A stretch of 64,000 nucleotides of DNA from Euborellia annulipes (Eukaryota; Arthropoda; Insecta; Dermaptera; Anisolabididae). The notes under the pieces are model-generated. The model searched no databases, was not told the origin of the DNA, and was given only the letters and a program-made list of their open reading frames with translations. The position numbers and the translations under genes are program-made. This document shows, piece by piece, positions 46,085 through 57,319 of the stretch. Within the stretch, counting starts at the first letter, position 1. Each line of letters starts with the position of its first letter. The stretch lies in assembly GCA_023213315.1 (NCBI GenBank), contig JAKCPI010014281.1, positions 1 to 64,000 of the forward strand, written 5' to 3'.

Positions 46085-46790
46085 ACAAAATCAGGTGTGA
46101 TTAACGCACAGCAGATTTTTTTGTGTCGACATATATATATATAGTTTCCCATAGCAGCTTAGTTCCAAACTCGACCACTAGCTTTTCATAGATGGCGCTG
46201 AGCTACTAGTGCTCCCATTGGAAATAAGACAAAGTAAAAAATACTACATCAGTAAAGTATACTTCAAACACATTTTACGAAAAAACTTATTAATATACTT
46301 TTTAAAGAACATCTAAAAAATAGTTGATTTATGAATTTTAATCAAAATAGTTCCAGCGAATTTTGAGAAATTCTATAAAAACTAAAAAAGTACATCAATA
46401 AAGTGTACTTCAAACAATTTTCACGAAAAAATTTACTGATTTACTTTTTAAAGAGTATCTAAAATATAGTTGATTTGTGAATTCTAATCAACCGAATTTT
46501 GTGAAATTCGAAAAAAAAAACACTGAAAAAGTGCTTGAGTAAAGTACAAGTACTTTTTGGCCGATTTTGTTCAAAAGCATATTTCAACTGTCCGGGAGGT
46601 TACCTAACTTAAATATAAAATTTCAATCTCATTTCCTCTAAGCTTAAAAGCGTCACACTCAGACAGATAGACCACTTTTTTGGACTCAGAGGACCTCAAA
46701 AAGTATTTTCATCAAAGTTTCGACAATTTTTGACATGCTCGCAATCTTTTCTCACTATATATTACATATATAGATATGAGAAAGTAAATA
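46085..46790 (-). repeat. Family A repeat with internal duplication
   Basis: Starts CAAAATCAGGTGTGATTAAC with a shortened hairpin, includes TCATAGATGGCGCTGAGCTA, and contains the GAATTTTG..GAAA..AAGTACATCA block twice (about 46355-46395 and 46495-46560). It ends at the TA hairpin (TAGATATGAGAAAGTAAATA). Confidence 0.7.
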
Positions 46791-47828
46791 AAAACCATAG
46801 GTCTATGATACATCGTAATTCTCCAGCTCGTAAAATTGTATACGCTTAACAAAAGATAAGTTATTAAAAACAAATTTTGCGGCGATTTACAACCGAGGAG
46901 GCGTTAAAGACTTGTTATTACTCTGTTAATTGTAGTTTTCAGTTTTCTTTTTTTTTTGTAATCAAGTTTTTATTATTTAAAACTCTATAATATTATGTCT
47001 ATTAAAAATAATAAAAAGTGGGAAGGTAAATAAATATTTAACACGTATTTTAGTCATTGTTTCTTTCTATAAACCGCTTTGCTAATTAGTTAAGTTAGTA
47101 AAATAATGAAGAAAAAAAAAATTCTTCAATATTTTTAATTAAATTTTTCAATTATTTATTTATTTTTCGTACTTGTTTTTTTTATTTAAAATCTGTCCGG
47201 TTCTGGAGTTTTTTAAACAAATCTATCTCGTTGAAGTTGATTCTCTCGAACAAAAGCTGTCCTTTTAAAGAACCATCACAAAGCAGCTCAGCTGGGGCAG
47301 CCCCTCGTAATTTTTCACCCGGAGGTCTCAAACGAGCCCTTCATGCACACATAAAAGGGCTGTTCGGATGGCCCTGGATCCTATACAATATATTACATTA
47401 AATGCTAGATAAACAGCCATCAACAAAGCATCAAGTCAATCAAATAAATGATAAAATATGTCATGTCTCATACCACAGCAGCATCTTTTAACAAAACTAA
47501 TTGAAATTCGATTGAGATGGTTTCATTTTATTTATTTATTTACTTTAGCTTTATGATATACGACAGACAGCAAACAAAAGTATGGCAAAAATTTTTTTTT
47601 TTATTAATAAAATGATCAATACAAATATAAATATAAATAATAAAATGATCAATGAATATTTATTAATTTGTTTGAGAACAATTAATGACTGGATTTTGTT
47701 TTCCAATCATCAAGATAATGAATATACAAGTACTGTAATTTGAAAATTAAAAAAAAAAATTGAGCTTGTTCTTAAGACCGTAGGATCGAAGTGAAAACTT
47801 CTATGACCATTGCAATCAATTATATCTA
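46791..47828. other. Mostly unique sequence
   Basis: No repeat recognised. A less A+T-rich patch (47270-47390, AGCTCAGCTGGGGCAGCCCC, GAGGTCTCAAACGAGCCC) has no clear open frame. Confidence 0.4.
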
Positions 47829-47865
<37 letters not shown>

Positions 47866-48022
47866 GTGGGGGGGGGGGGGGTTTTTTGGGGGGGGGGGGG
47901 GGTTGGGGGGGGGGGGGGGTGTTTTTTTGTAGGGGGGGGGGGGGTTAGGGGGGGGGGGGGTGGGGGGGGGGGGGGTGGGGGGGGGGGGGGGGGGGGGGTG
48001 GGGGGGGGGGGGGGGGGGGGGG
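47829..48022. repeat. About 190-bp nearly pure G tract
   Basis: Almost uninterrupted G on the plus strand with scattered T and A. It is the longest homopurine tract here and predicted to form G-quadruplex or triplex structures. The glycine-rich frame through it is an artefact. Exact length may be a sequencing or assembly error. Confidence 0.8.
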
Positions 48023-48204
48023 ATAAAATGATATTCTTTAAAAAAGAAAGAAATTATTATTTATCTTAAAAAAAAAAAACAAGTTTATGTTCGTATTATT
48101 TTTTTCATATAACAAAAAATTATTAATTATTATATTTGACAGAGATATATAGCTGATAAAATGTAGTTTAATAGTTTTCGGTTTTTTCCAATGAACAAGC
48201 AATT

Positions 48205-48345
48205 TCATTTTATATTTATTAAAGTGTTGAGGCCGACGTTTCAGTCGCATATATCCTCAGGGCTATAATACAACGGATACAGCCATGAGGATGGCTCTGT
48301 ATGCGGTCGAAACGTCGGCCTTTACACATTATTAAATACTAGCTG
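48205..48345. mobile_element. Short inverted-arm element with ribozyme-like cores in both arms
   Basis: TTATTAAAGTGTTGAGGCCG and CGGCCTTTACACATTATTAA are inverted arms. The left arm (minus) reads CUGAGGA..UGAAACGUC with a weak stem II. The right arm (plus, 48286-48315) reads AUGAGGA, U, GGCUC.., GAAACGUC. Stem I would be GCC/GGC. CGGATACAGCC and GGCTCTGTATGCG add to the fold. Both cores are degraded relative to the best copies. Confidence 0.5.
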
Positions 48346-48413
48346 CTTGCTTAATGGAATATCTAGAAACCTTTAAACTATTAATTACGTTATTCGTGGA
48401 TATTTGGGTAGTT

Positions 48414-49247
48414 CTGATTCCAAAAATGCCATCAATGTTGACTTATCAACTTTTAAAGCTTTTAGTTTTAATACAAAAAGTGCTCTAAAACGGCTCTTAT
48501 TTTGAATTCCCTAGATTTTTTTAATGAGTTATCCCTTAAAAATATGCAAATAGTTGAAATATATAAAAATATTAATTTCCAGCCCAATCGGAGGTGGTTT
48601 AACAGTGCAAAACACGGCTAAAAGTTTAGAAAAATCGAATTGTTTCTTAACTTTGGACACCTCTAATACAATTTTTTAATCACTGAATGCAACAAACATA
48701 TACTCACGATATTTTATAGTTCTTTAACTTTCTAAAAATCATTCATCTGTGAAAATATGTTAATTATTAACGAAATTATAAACAAAAAAGATGTCTGTTA
48801 AAAAAAAACACTTTGGCTGCCTATCTCTTAGGCGCTTTGCTCTCTCCGAGCTCATAGGAATAAACTTATAACTGTTTAAATATGGTAAATTTAACTATTT
48901 TGTTTATAATTTCGTTAATAATACAAATGATAGGTTTTTGGAAAGCTAATTAACTATAGAATATCGGAAATATGTTTTTTGCATTCAGCGTTGGGGAAAA
49001 TGGTATTAGAAGTGTCCAAAGTTAAAAAAAATAAAATTACGATTTTTCTAAGCTATTAGAGGTGTTTTGCACCACTAAACCACTTCCGATTGGGCTTAAA
49101 CTTTATATTTCTATCTATTTTAACTATCTGTATATTTTTTAGGGGTAACGCATTAAAAAAAAAATTCAAAATAAGAGCCGTTTTAGAGCACATTTTGTAT
49201 TAAAACTAATAACTCTATAACTAGAGCTGATGACATTTTTGGAATTA
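48414..49247. mobile_element. About 830-bp near-palindrome
   Basis: Ends GATTCCAAAAATGCCATC and GATGACATTTTTGGAAT. Arms of about 390 bp match through AGCTTTTAGTTTTAATACAA, GTGCTCTAAAACGGCTCTTA, CCAATCGGAGGTGGTTTA and TTCGTTAATAAT. The centre (about 48800-48890) contains TGGCTGCCTATCTCTTAGGC. A diverged arm piece is at 15780-15900. Non-coding. Confidence 0.65.
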
Positions 49248-50166
49248 GCGTTATTAAAAATAAATTTTTTTTTGTTGAGATGTATTATTCATTGGTTATA
49301 TATTTTTAATATTAGAAAAAGGATGAACAAATCTTCTGAGAAATGCAAATTTTTCATTTTGACATTTCTCTTATTATAGTTTTGCCTTTCCATTATCCAC
49401 AACAATAGAACGCTGTTATATATTTTTCAATTGGAGTTATTTATTTATATATTTTGAATCAGTTTTGTTGATTTAAGTATGATTTCATATAATGGCTTTC
49501 TTTCTATATAAATTTCATGAGGATAAAAATTTTAAGCATCAAATAATATAAAATATAAAACTCACTATCGGTCTTTGTACATAAGAGAGTTTATCTGGAG
49601 GATTTAGTGGGAGTGAAACGGCGATCCCATACAGCTAAAGAAGGATTGAATAAAAAGGCTTCTAACAAATGTTTGCCAGCCGAAATGTTATGTTGTGTTG
49701 AATTAAATAAAGAAACATTATTTTTATTTTTTTAACATAAATAGAGATAAAAGGTATACCAAAAGATAAATAAATAAAAAAATTAGTTTCAAGAGCAATG
49801 AAATTTAATAAAATCTGTCATATAACCAGACCCACGTGATATTTGAACATTTTATATCAGTCTGATTAAAAATTATTTTTATATAAAAATTACTAAAACA
49901 TTTTTAAATAATTTTTTCAAAATCTTTTATTTCATGCTTTATTTTCTCTTGTTACTTCCACTTGCTAAAACAGGTAAAATCGGTAAAAAGTATAAATCAA
50001 ATATTCGTATCCGGACGTTATTGATGGTATCCGGATACATTTTGGCAAATATTATATAAAAATTCTTTTATTATCCGGACCACCTACGCGCGATGGCTGG
50101 CGGTCGGAAGACAGTGTGAAATGGAGAGGAAGATATAAGAATAGAATAGAATATTTTGTTGATCAA
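49248..50166. other. A+T-rich sequence with minor remnants
   Basis: GCCAGCCGAAATGTTATGTT at 49676-49695 resembles the right side of a ribozyme-like hairpin but lacks the left side. ATCCGGAC/GTATCCGGATAC strings near 49990-50080 are self-complementary. No gene. Confidence 0.4.
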
Positions 50167-50310
50167 TGAAGGATGTATAGAGACAAAGGCAGCCAAGAAA
50201 TGCTCTTAATGCTTATTACTAATTAGCAGGAAACATTTCGGTGCATTTATTATGTACCATTCTAAAACATATACTGTACTATGGTATATATAAAATTTAA
50301 ACAGTTAGTA

Positions 50311-50678
50311 CAGGGTAAGTCACTGGAAACGGACGTTTTTCAGAAAAGCAAAACTCTGCAGATTTTTTAAAATAAAAAAATTTATTTGCATAGAATCAAC
50401 CACTAAACTATGCCATTTTGTAATGCCTTTGAGCAAAAAATTATGTCTGACAAATGATGGCCCTTTTCACGAACACAAGTGCGAAGTCGCTCTTGAAAGC
50501 GACTGTGTTAGTGAAAAGGGTCATCATTTTTTTATTTGTCAGACATAATTTTTTGCTCATAGGCATTACAAAATGGCATAGTTTAGTGATTGATTCAATG
50601 GAAATAAAATTTTTTATTTTGAAAAATCTACAGAGTTATGCTTTCCAGAAAAACGTCCGTTTCCCGTGACTCACCCTG
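50311..50678. mobile_element. 368-bp palindromic MITE with TA duplication
   Basis: TA flanks at 50309-50310 and 50679-50680. Ends CAGGGTAAGTCACTGGAAAC and, inverted, CAGGGTGAGTCACGGGAAAC. Arms continue through GGACGTTTTTC, CATTTTGTAATGCC, AAAAAATTATGTCTGAC to a centre with GTCGCTCTTGAAAGCGAC. Tc1/mariner-type insertion is inferred from TA. Confidence 0.75.
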
Positions 50679-50865
50679 TATAATTTGCAATGATTTATAA
50701 ATATTTACAATTAGTGTATAATTTGCTTAGATTTGGTGTGGTATAGGATATACATTAATTTAAAGAGCAAACTATTATACATGTATATAAAAAAAAATTT
50801 TTAATTATATACTGTATATGTAGCCATAAAATGGTTTTCTATTTAAATCAATGTATATCCTATAC

Positions 50866-51145
50866 TAGTGCTTCTTAAACTAGTGGGGCGCGGCCATGGA
50901 TTGCCCACAGAGGGGCCGCGAAGAGCCACAAATGCAACAAATAAAACTTTATTGTTAAATACCGGTAACTTTAAATACCGGTACGTGGATTATAATTATA
51001 AAATTTCTAACCGTGTATATTTTTTTTCACTCTTTTACTGTTAACATTAGTAAATGCCTATACAAAATTCAAAATTATAAATCTGAATAAAAAAAAATAA
51101 AAAAAAATGAGGGGCCCGCGATTTCAAAAGGTTTAAGAAACACTT
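50866..51145. mobile_element. 280-bp hAT-like MITE with perfect 8-bp duplication
   Basis: TCCTATAC at 50858-50865 and 51146-51153. Ends TAGTGCTTCTTAAAC and, inverted, AAGTGTTTCTTAAAC (12-13 of 15 match). Subterminal TGGGGCGCGGCCATGG and GGGGCCCGCGATTTC. Interior non-coding. Confidence 0.8.
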
Positions 51146-51477
51146 TCCTATACCACTGGACCAACTCTGAGCAAATTATTCACTAATTGTAAATATTTAT
51201 AAATCATTCGCAAATTATATATTGAAAAATAGCTGTTCAAATTTTATGTTTTTATTTTAGAAAGTACTGAGGATGGCACATAATAAATCCGGCTAATTAG
51301 TAATAAGTATTCGGAGTATTATTTCTTGCCTCTTCAAATCCTTCATTAAAAATCTACATTCACAAATTTTACATCAATTATTTTGTTGATCAGCTAGGGC
51401 TATATACAGTTAGCCTTATTAGAAAATTTTGCAATTTACAAAATTTAGGCCTTACATAGTTTTTTTGTTTTTTTAAG

Positions 51478-51683
51478 AGAAAGAAAACAAAACCGCATCA
51501 GACCACCACGATCCCGGAAGAACGCGGATCCGTTCAGTGAGATCTTCACTCTATGTATTATTTAAAATCTTTCTCCCCCACCAGCAGACCCCCCTGCACA
51601 CCCGGCTATCAGACGAGATCAAAACCGAGTCATCAAAGCCTCTGGACGAAAAAGACGACCCCATCAGAGAGTTCATTCCATAA
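51478..51683 (+). CDS. Candidate 3'-terminal exon, unknown protein
   Basis: A long pyrimidine tract (CATAGTTTTTTTGTTTTTTT) precedes AAG at 51475-51477, an excellent acceptor. The frame reads EKENKTASDHHDPGRTRIRS, VRSSLYVLFKIFLPHQQTPL, HTRLSDEIKTESSKPLDEKD, DPIREFIP and stops at 51681-51683. It starts without ATG, so it would be an internal/terminal exon. Composition is near 50% G+C against about 25% around it. An optional 48-nt intron (GTGAG at 51537 to CCACCAG at 51584) keeps the frame. AATAAA follows at 51811. It lies just downstream of the nested transposons. No upstream exon or family recognised. Confidence 0.45.
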
Positions 51684-51810
51684 CTTTACAGTCACATAGA
51701 CAAGATAGATATTTGCTCTGAGGCTATTGCCTCTTGAGGCATAAAGAGAGAGTTTGCTTCTGCTTCAAATTTGTTTGTCTAGTAATTTTTTATTAAATAC
51801 TAAAAATTTT

Positions 51811-51816
51811 AATAAA
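51811..51816 (+). terminator. Putative polyadenylation signal AATAAA
   Basis: AATAAA lies 128 nt after the stop of the candidate exon at 51478-51683, followed by a T-rich stretch (CTCTTATTTGATTCTTTC). AATAAA is frequent in A+T-rich DNA, so support comes only from position. Confidence 0.35.
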
Positions 51817-52111
51817 ATCTCTTATTTGATTCTTTCAAAAATTCTTCTCTTCCCTAAATAAATATTTAATTAATCAATTGTTATTTTTATTTTTCAATAA
51901 ACTTGATAATTAAAAATATTCTATTCCATACATTTATGGTCAGGTTGATGAATGATCTAGTGATTGGCATAGTGATTGAAATGGCAAATCAAATATTATA
52001 TGCAAATCATTTGAAAATAGTAAATAGATTTCGGGTTAAATTATCGGTTCTGTTACAATCAATGTTTTAATACACTCCATTTATTCAAGACAATCGAGTG
52101 TTTATAAATAA

Positions 52112-52735
52112 TCGATTTTACTTTCTCTTACCAATATATATATGTATTGGATTCATGTAAAAAATTCGAGGTCAGGATTTTGATGGATACACGTTTTGAG
52201 GTCCCCTGAGTCCGATAAAATGGTTTTCACAACATGGTATGTCTGTCTGTCTGTCTGTCTGTGAACAAAATATCTCAAAAACGAAAAGAGAGAGCTAGGA
52301 GTTTGAAATTTTATATTTAGGTTTGGTACACCTATGGGACGTGACACGAAGCTTTTAAACAAAATCGGCCAAAGAGTACTAGTACTTTACTGGTGCACTT
52401 TTTTTCGATTTTCTCAAAATTTGCTCCAACTATTTTGATTAAAATTCAAAAATAAATTTTTAGTCTCTTTAAAATGTATATTCTCATTTTGTCATTGAAA
52501 TCTTGTGAAGCACACTTTATTCTTGTACTTCCTAGGAAAGATAAGAGAAATGGTTGCCATGGTAAAAAAATATAAATATTTTACCATATAAATTTTAATC
52601 TTGAATTTTAATACATCTATATCGGTGGAATCTAAATATACGTCGACACAAAAAATCTGGTGTGACAAGCACAGGACGTTGTGTTGTCGATTACCGAAGG
52701 TGCTGTGCCACCAGTCACCCTAGATTTTTTTTTAA
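52112..52735 (+). repeat. Family A repeat, full-length type
   Basis: TA-hairpin end TTTTACTTTCTCTTACCAAT, GTATTGGATTCATGTAAAAA, GAGGTCCCCTGAGTCC, a TCTG microsatellite (52240-52261), ACAAAATCGGCCAAAGAGTA, GGTTGCCATGGTAAAA, GTCGACACAAAAAATCTGG, and the terminal hairpin to 52731. All blocks are present in order, so it is one of the best reference copies. Confidence 0.8.
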
Positions 52736-53440
52736 AGCATCGATGTTTTTAGAAACATTGATTATTTGATAATTGATATTAAAAAACATGGAGTTAACAT
52801 AGAATATTTGATTAATCTGACTAACCAGAATAGAAGTAATTGTTTTTTCATAAACACTCCACGTGTTAATTCCGCAGGTTGTTAATAATTATTAATAAAA
52901 TATTCACTAAATATTTAAGCATCCCCTACTATAATATAAAATAGAGAAAAATTCCAAAATTTTCTCGAATATTTTGGGTTAATATAATTATTACAATAAT
53001 ATTTAATTTTTAATTCTCCAATAAATTTCTTTGCATTTTTGTGCAATCAATGAAATAATATCAGTTATTTGTTCATTTAAAACATAATAATTTAAAAAAA
53101 GAGATATAAATGGAAAGGCTGGATTGGAATTCCTCTTGGGAAACATATCCACTATAATTTCATTATTCATCAACGTTGTAATTAACCATATTTGATAACG
53201 CCAGAATTAATTTCCAATAAAATTTAGATAATCCTTAAAATGAACAACAAATAGTGAAAAATTGAAACCATTCTACCATATTTTTATATGAGATAATTTG
53301 ATGACGTAGTTAAAAGGAGAGTAGGGAGTTTTGTTTACTCTATTTTTAGGGGAAAAAAAATGATTATTAGATATTTGGATATTAAACTGTAATAATAAGT
53401 TCCGGGTTGACCGAGCTGGAGCTAGGTCGTGTTTTTTTTT
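52736..53440. other. A+T-rich intergenic sequence
   Basis: GCATCGATGTTTTTAGAAAC followed by CATTGATTATTTG is a small self-complementary patch. Otherwise nothing is recognised. Confidence 0.45.
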
Positions 53441-53449
53441 AAATTAGAA

Positions 53450-54375
53450 AAAACTAAAAAGTATTTCAATAAAGTACTAGTACCTAAAGTTTTCCAAAGA
53501 CGAGATCAAACGGAATTTGTTTTTTAAATATTTAAGCATAAAAGACAATAAACTGAGGGTGTTTCTTCCTGAGATAAAGGGTTGTCAAAAGTCTAGTATG
53601 ACAAGAAGGGAACAAGTTATATATACGCGGATCAGAATTGGCCATTGTCATTTCAGTCATGGTCATCTCCTTAGACGTGAAGATCCACCATGGGGCGCTT
53701 CCTGTGGAGAGAGGATAACTGTACTACATATCCTTTTCGAGTGTCCCGTATACAAAGTTGAAAGAGAAATGTTATCGAATCTTTGGATATTTTAAGAGAT
53801 GGCAATAATATAAAGTCGATTGTTAAATTTTTATCAGATGTAAATTTAATTAGTTTATATGAATATAGATATTATAAACAAATAAATGTTATTGTTTGGT
53901 TATAAATAAGAATAAAAAATAAAGATGTGACTAATAATGTATTGTGGAGTGAATGGCCTTGGAAGCCGGCACGCCTGTATCTCAAATAATAAATACTAAA
54001 ATAAATTTTAAAGAAATCATTAAAGAGAATATCGAGAAAATTGGAAAAATCTAAAAATTACATCAGTCAAGTGCTAGTACCCGAGTTTTTATAAAAACGA
54101 AATCAAACGGAATTTGTTTTCTATAACGGGAATAGTAAATATTCAAAATTTTAAAGAAATCATTAAAAAGAATTCCGAAAAAATTGGAAAAATCTAAAAA
54201 AGGTACGTCAGTAAAGTGTTAGTACACGAGGTTTTGTAAAAACGAAATCAAACAGAATAATAAATATTTAAAATTTTAAAGAAATCATTAAAGGGGAAAT
54301 TGGAAAAATTTTAACAAGTACATCAGTAAAGTACTAGTACCCGAATTTTCCCAAAGACTAGCGCAATTTCATATT
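53450..54375. repeat. Tandem array, about 140-bp units, split by a LINE fragment
   Basis: Units contain AAAACTAAAAAGTA/AAATCTAAAAAGGTAC, TCAGTAAAGTACTAGTACCC, AAACGAAATCAAACGGAATT and TTTTAAAGAAATCATTAAA. Partial unit 1 is at 53450-53525. After the LINE insert there are units at about 53995-54135, 54136-54265 and 54266-54375. The LINE tail sits inside unit 1, so the array predates it or re-expanded afterwards. Confidence 0.6.
53517..53905 (+). pseudogene. Jockey/I-type LINE ORF2 C-terminus, frameshifted
   Basis: The first frame (to 53795) contains RREQVIYTRIRIGHCHFSHG and HLLRREDPPWGASCGERITV followed by LHILFECPVYKVEREM. This is the conserved TRLRxGH...H...L..PP.C..C....TVxHIL.ECP.Y tail of Jockey/I-clade non-LTR ORF2, normally a CCHC-like segment after the RNase H region. 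The first cysteine position is altered (W-G-A-S-C). A frameshift near 53777 moves the frame to ESLDILRDGNNIKSIVKFLS, DVNLISLYEYRYYKQINVIV, ending at 53905. The 3' part has GTGAATGGCCTTGGAAGCCG, a common LINE 3' UTR style. Only the 5'-truncated tail remains; it is non-functional. Confidence 0.7.
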
Positions 54376-54613
54376 GGTACCAAAAATAGTACATATTTTA
54401 AAATTTGAAATAATCGTGCTTACAAACAAACATATATTGCTCGTTTAATAGTAAAAGATAAAAATTTAAAACATACTAAATTTTTTCTATTTTCTAGCAA
54501 GCTAAAGCAACTAATTTACGCACGATGCATTGTTCATAGATAGACGAGAGAATTAGAAAATGCCACCATTTTCTTTTTTTCGATGATTAATAAAATACCC
54601 CCCTCCAGTTAGT

Positions 54614-54709
54614 ATGTTAGTTAGACGGAAGCATGAGAGAGAGATAGAGAATACATTGGGGGAGACTCCTCCCCCTCCACAGTCATCGTCACAGTCGGCA
54701 CCTTGTTAA
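54614..54709 (+). CDS. Possible short terminal coding segment (31 codons)
   Basis: CCCCCCTCCAG just upstream (54598-54608) would be a good acceptor. The frame from ATG reads MLVRRKHEREIENTLGETPP then PPQSSSQSAPC before TAA. Composition is distinctly less A+T-rich. No family recognised; GA- and CT-rich simple sequence could produce this by chance. Confidence 0.2.
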   Translation: MLVRRKHEREIENTLGETPPPPQSSSQSAPC

Positions 54710-57319
54710 ATAGGCAACGCGCATCTTTAATTATGTAAGAAAATAAGTAAAATTTTTCATTTAAGGCTTCAAAGTGAGGGAGGGGCGTTTGAGCCCTCTT
54801 GTTGTTTGTTTATTTATTAATACAGCTTTATTTATTATTATAACAGCTGAGACAGTAATTACTAGAGCTGATATTATATGCAAATGCATATTTGATGTTA
54901 TCGATAGGCCGGTGAAACTTTTTGGATATGCATACTAATCATGCGAAAACAAATCGTTTAAGATATATAACATTTCGAATATTTATACGTTGCTGAACAT
55001 ATTTTCTAGATTTTTGCACATTTGTTTATGTTTAACAATTATTTTTATTAAGCCTATTTTTTTGTCCAACAGCATCCAACCCACAAGGGCACAAGCATCC
55101 TAACTTCACGAATATAGATGACAGAAACAATCTGCAATGTATCGCCTTTTTTTGTTATTCATTTTATGTCTTTTATGTCAGTCAGGATTATATTTCTAGG
55201 ATATTTGGCAAGGTGTTGAAGTTGATTATTTGAATATTTTCTTATATCCAAACTAATACTATGTTCGAGGGTTGACAACTCCCTCTGGCGAGACGAATGT
55301 TCTCCTAACTTCAGCTAACGTATTGCATATCTGTTTATTTTTTTTAAAACTTTTAAATTTTGGTAAAAAATTAATTTTTTTTTTAATTAATTATTTCAAT
55401 TTATAATATTTATTTAAATTAATTTCAATTTTTATTTTTAATAATTTTTATAAGATGTTTTTATGAAGTTGCTTCACAAACAGAAGAGGATTTGTTCCCC
55501 TGGAAGAGGGTTTCTGCATTACAAACTAACTATAAGCCAGATAACTGACCCTAACTGATGCATCGGGCCCTTAGTGTTATCGATACTAGTACCTTTTTTC
55601 GGTACTTTACTCATATGAGTACTTGATTTCCGGTATTGAATGAAAAATACTCATTCAAATATAAATTTTTTTAAAATCGTTTCGGCATCTTAGACCATAT
55701 AGACTTTAAACGTTACACAAATATTGCAAAGAATACATAAATTTCTTTTCATTTCTAATATCTTCATATATTTCCTTTGGGAGAAATCGTAACTTCAACA
55801 ATTAATAACTCAAAAAGTTATGGGAATATCGAGAGGAAAATAATTTTTTGTAATCCCTAGAAGATCTTATTTAAGCATATAAAATTTGGTTTCGAAATTC
55901 TAATGGAAAGTTCCTAAAAAGAGTGTGGGGGGGGGGGGGGGGGGGGGGGGGACAGGCAGAAAGACGTTAGCGAATTATATATATATATAAAAGACTCTCC
56001 TTCTATCCAATATTTTAATTATATTTTTATGTATAACAGTAAAAAATGAATGCAATTTTTTAATTAATTTGTGAAAGAATTTTCATTTGAAAAATCATAT
56101 TTTTAGTAAATAAAATTGTAAATAAAAATTTTAAAAAATATAACTATATTCATGCAAAATAATTTTTCTAATTGTTTTCTAAAAAAAAAACGCATGGTGC
56201 ATTTTTTGTGCAGATATATTTTAATTATCAGCTTTAATAATTGGAGTCTCAACTGTTTATTACAAATAGTTTCTTTCTTGTTTTAAACATTTTTGAACTT
56301 TTTTTTATTTTTCCAAGGCTCAAAAAGGATTTACTCCATGCATCGTAATTATATGAGACAAGAGAGAGCATTATTCTTAATTTTGTTTCTTTTATACATA
56401 TACTAGTAGAAGAAAAACGAAATCCATTTAAAAGAACGTAGGTTTAAATTTGATTTTCTACTGTTTATTTTGAATAACGAAAGAAATAAAATAAGAAAAC
56501 AAATTAGATCCTAGGGCGATCAAAATAAACGCTACTGATTTTTTTTTTTTAATCGGAAAAAATATGTGAGATATTCCGCATCGATTTTCGATTGAGTGAC
56601 ATCTTGAAATAAGTCATCATTATTTTTAAAAAAAGTAAAAAATTAAATTTATTTTTAATAGGGGTTTATAAGGAATATGAAGCAATAAATTCATTTAAAA
56701 TTATTTTAATATTTCAAATTTAAATATTCTATACAAAAGTAACGAATTTTTTTCCATCAAAAATAGGAATAACTAGGGACTAGGCGAAAACCCTACTAAA
56801 GGTACTTCCCAAGAGAATCACACGTCGGACTTTGAGAAATGGATTCTTTAATGCGTTTTATGTTACTGTCTAGACACTGAATTAACACAAATATAGCAGG
56901 CAAAGCGAGTCAACGGACACTCAAGGGAAAGCCTAAAAATTGGCAAATAATATCAGAGGTCGGGGGGGGGGGGTTTCACATCCCGTCCTAAGCGAGAAAA
57001 AGGTATGGCAAGGGTCAGACGTGATCTTGGGATTTGGTATTTGGAGGGGGGAGGTGAAATTGAATTAGTTATTTATTTAACAAATCCAGTACCTACTTTG
57101 CAAGTGGAATATTATAAAGCAGGGGTGCCAATATGGCCACATGCGTCCCACCGAGCTAAGTCAAACGAACATAAATTTTAACTTTATTGTACATTGAACT
57201 TTGCATGACTCTTTGAAATAGATCTTTATGTGTTCGGTAATGCGACTTAGATCCATTGTTATGAATGAGTGAGAGTAGTAATGAAGGATGATTTTTTTTA
57301 TAACAAATGGAACTAAATA
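54710..57319. other. A+T-rich intergenic sequence with G tracts
   Basis: G runs at 55926-55951 and 56961-56974; a TA run at about 55977-55991. TACTAGTACC/GGTACTTTAC strings near 55585-55610 are mildly palindromic. No gene or ribozyme-like element is recognised. Confidence 0.45.

Larger units (their letters stand above)
50167..51345. mobile_element. Palindromic element containing two nested transposons
   Basis: Outer ends TGAAGGAT (50167) and ATCCTTCA (51345) begin arms that match via GGCA..AAGAAAT, TTATTACTAATTAGC, TTTATTATGTACCAT, GATTTATAAATATTTACAAT and GGTATAGGATATACATT. A 368-bp TA element interrupts the left arm and a 280-bp hAT-like MITE the right arm. Without them the element is about 530 bp. 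Confidence 0.7.

Noticed and set aside
47866..48069. Open frame encoding a poly-glycine protein
   Set aside because: It is simply the G tract read in frame, with no start context or coding signature.
49640..49700. Another hammerhead-like site (GCCAGCCGAAATGTT)
   Set aside because: Only the GAAA side is present; no CUGANGA or stem II partner upstream.
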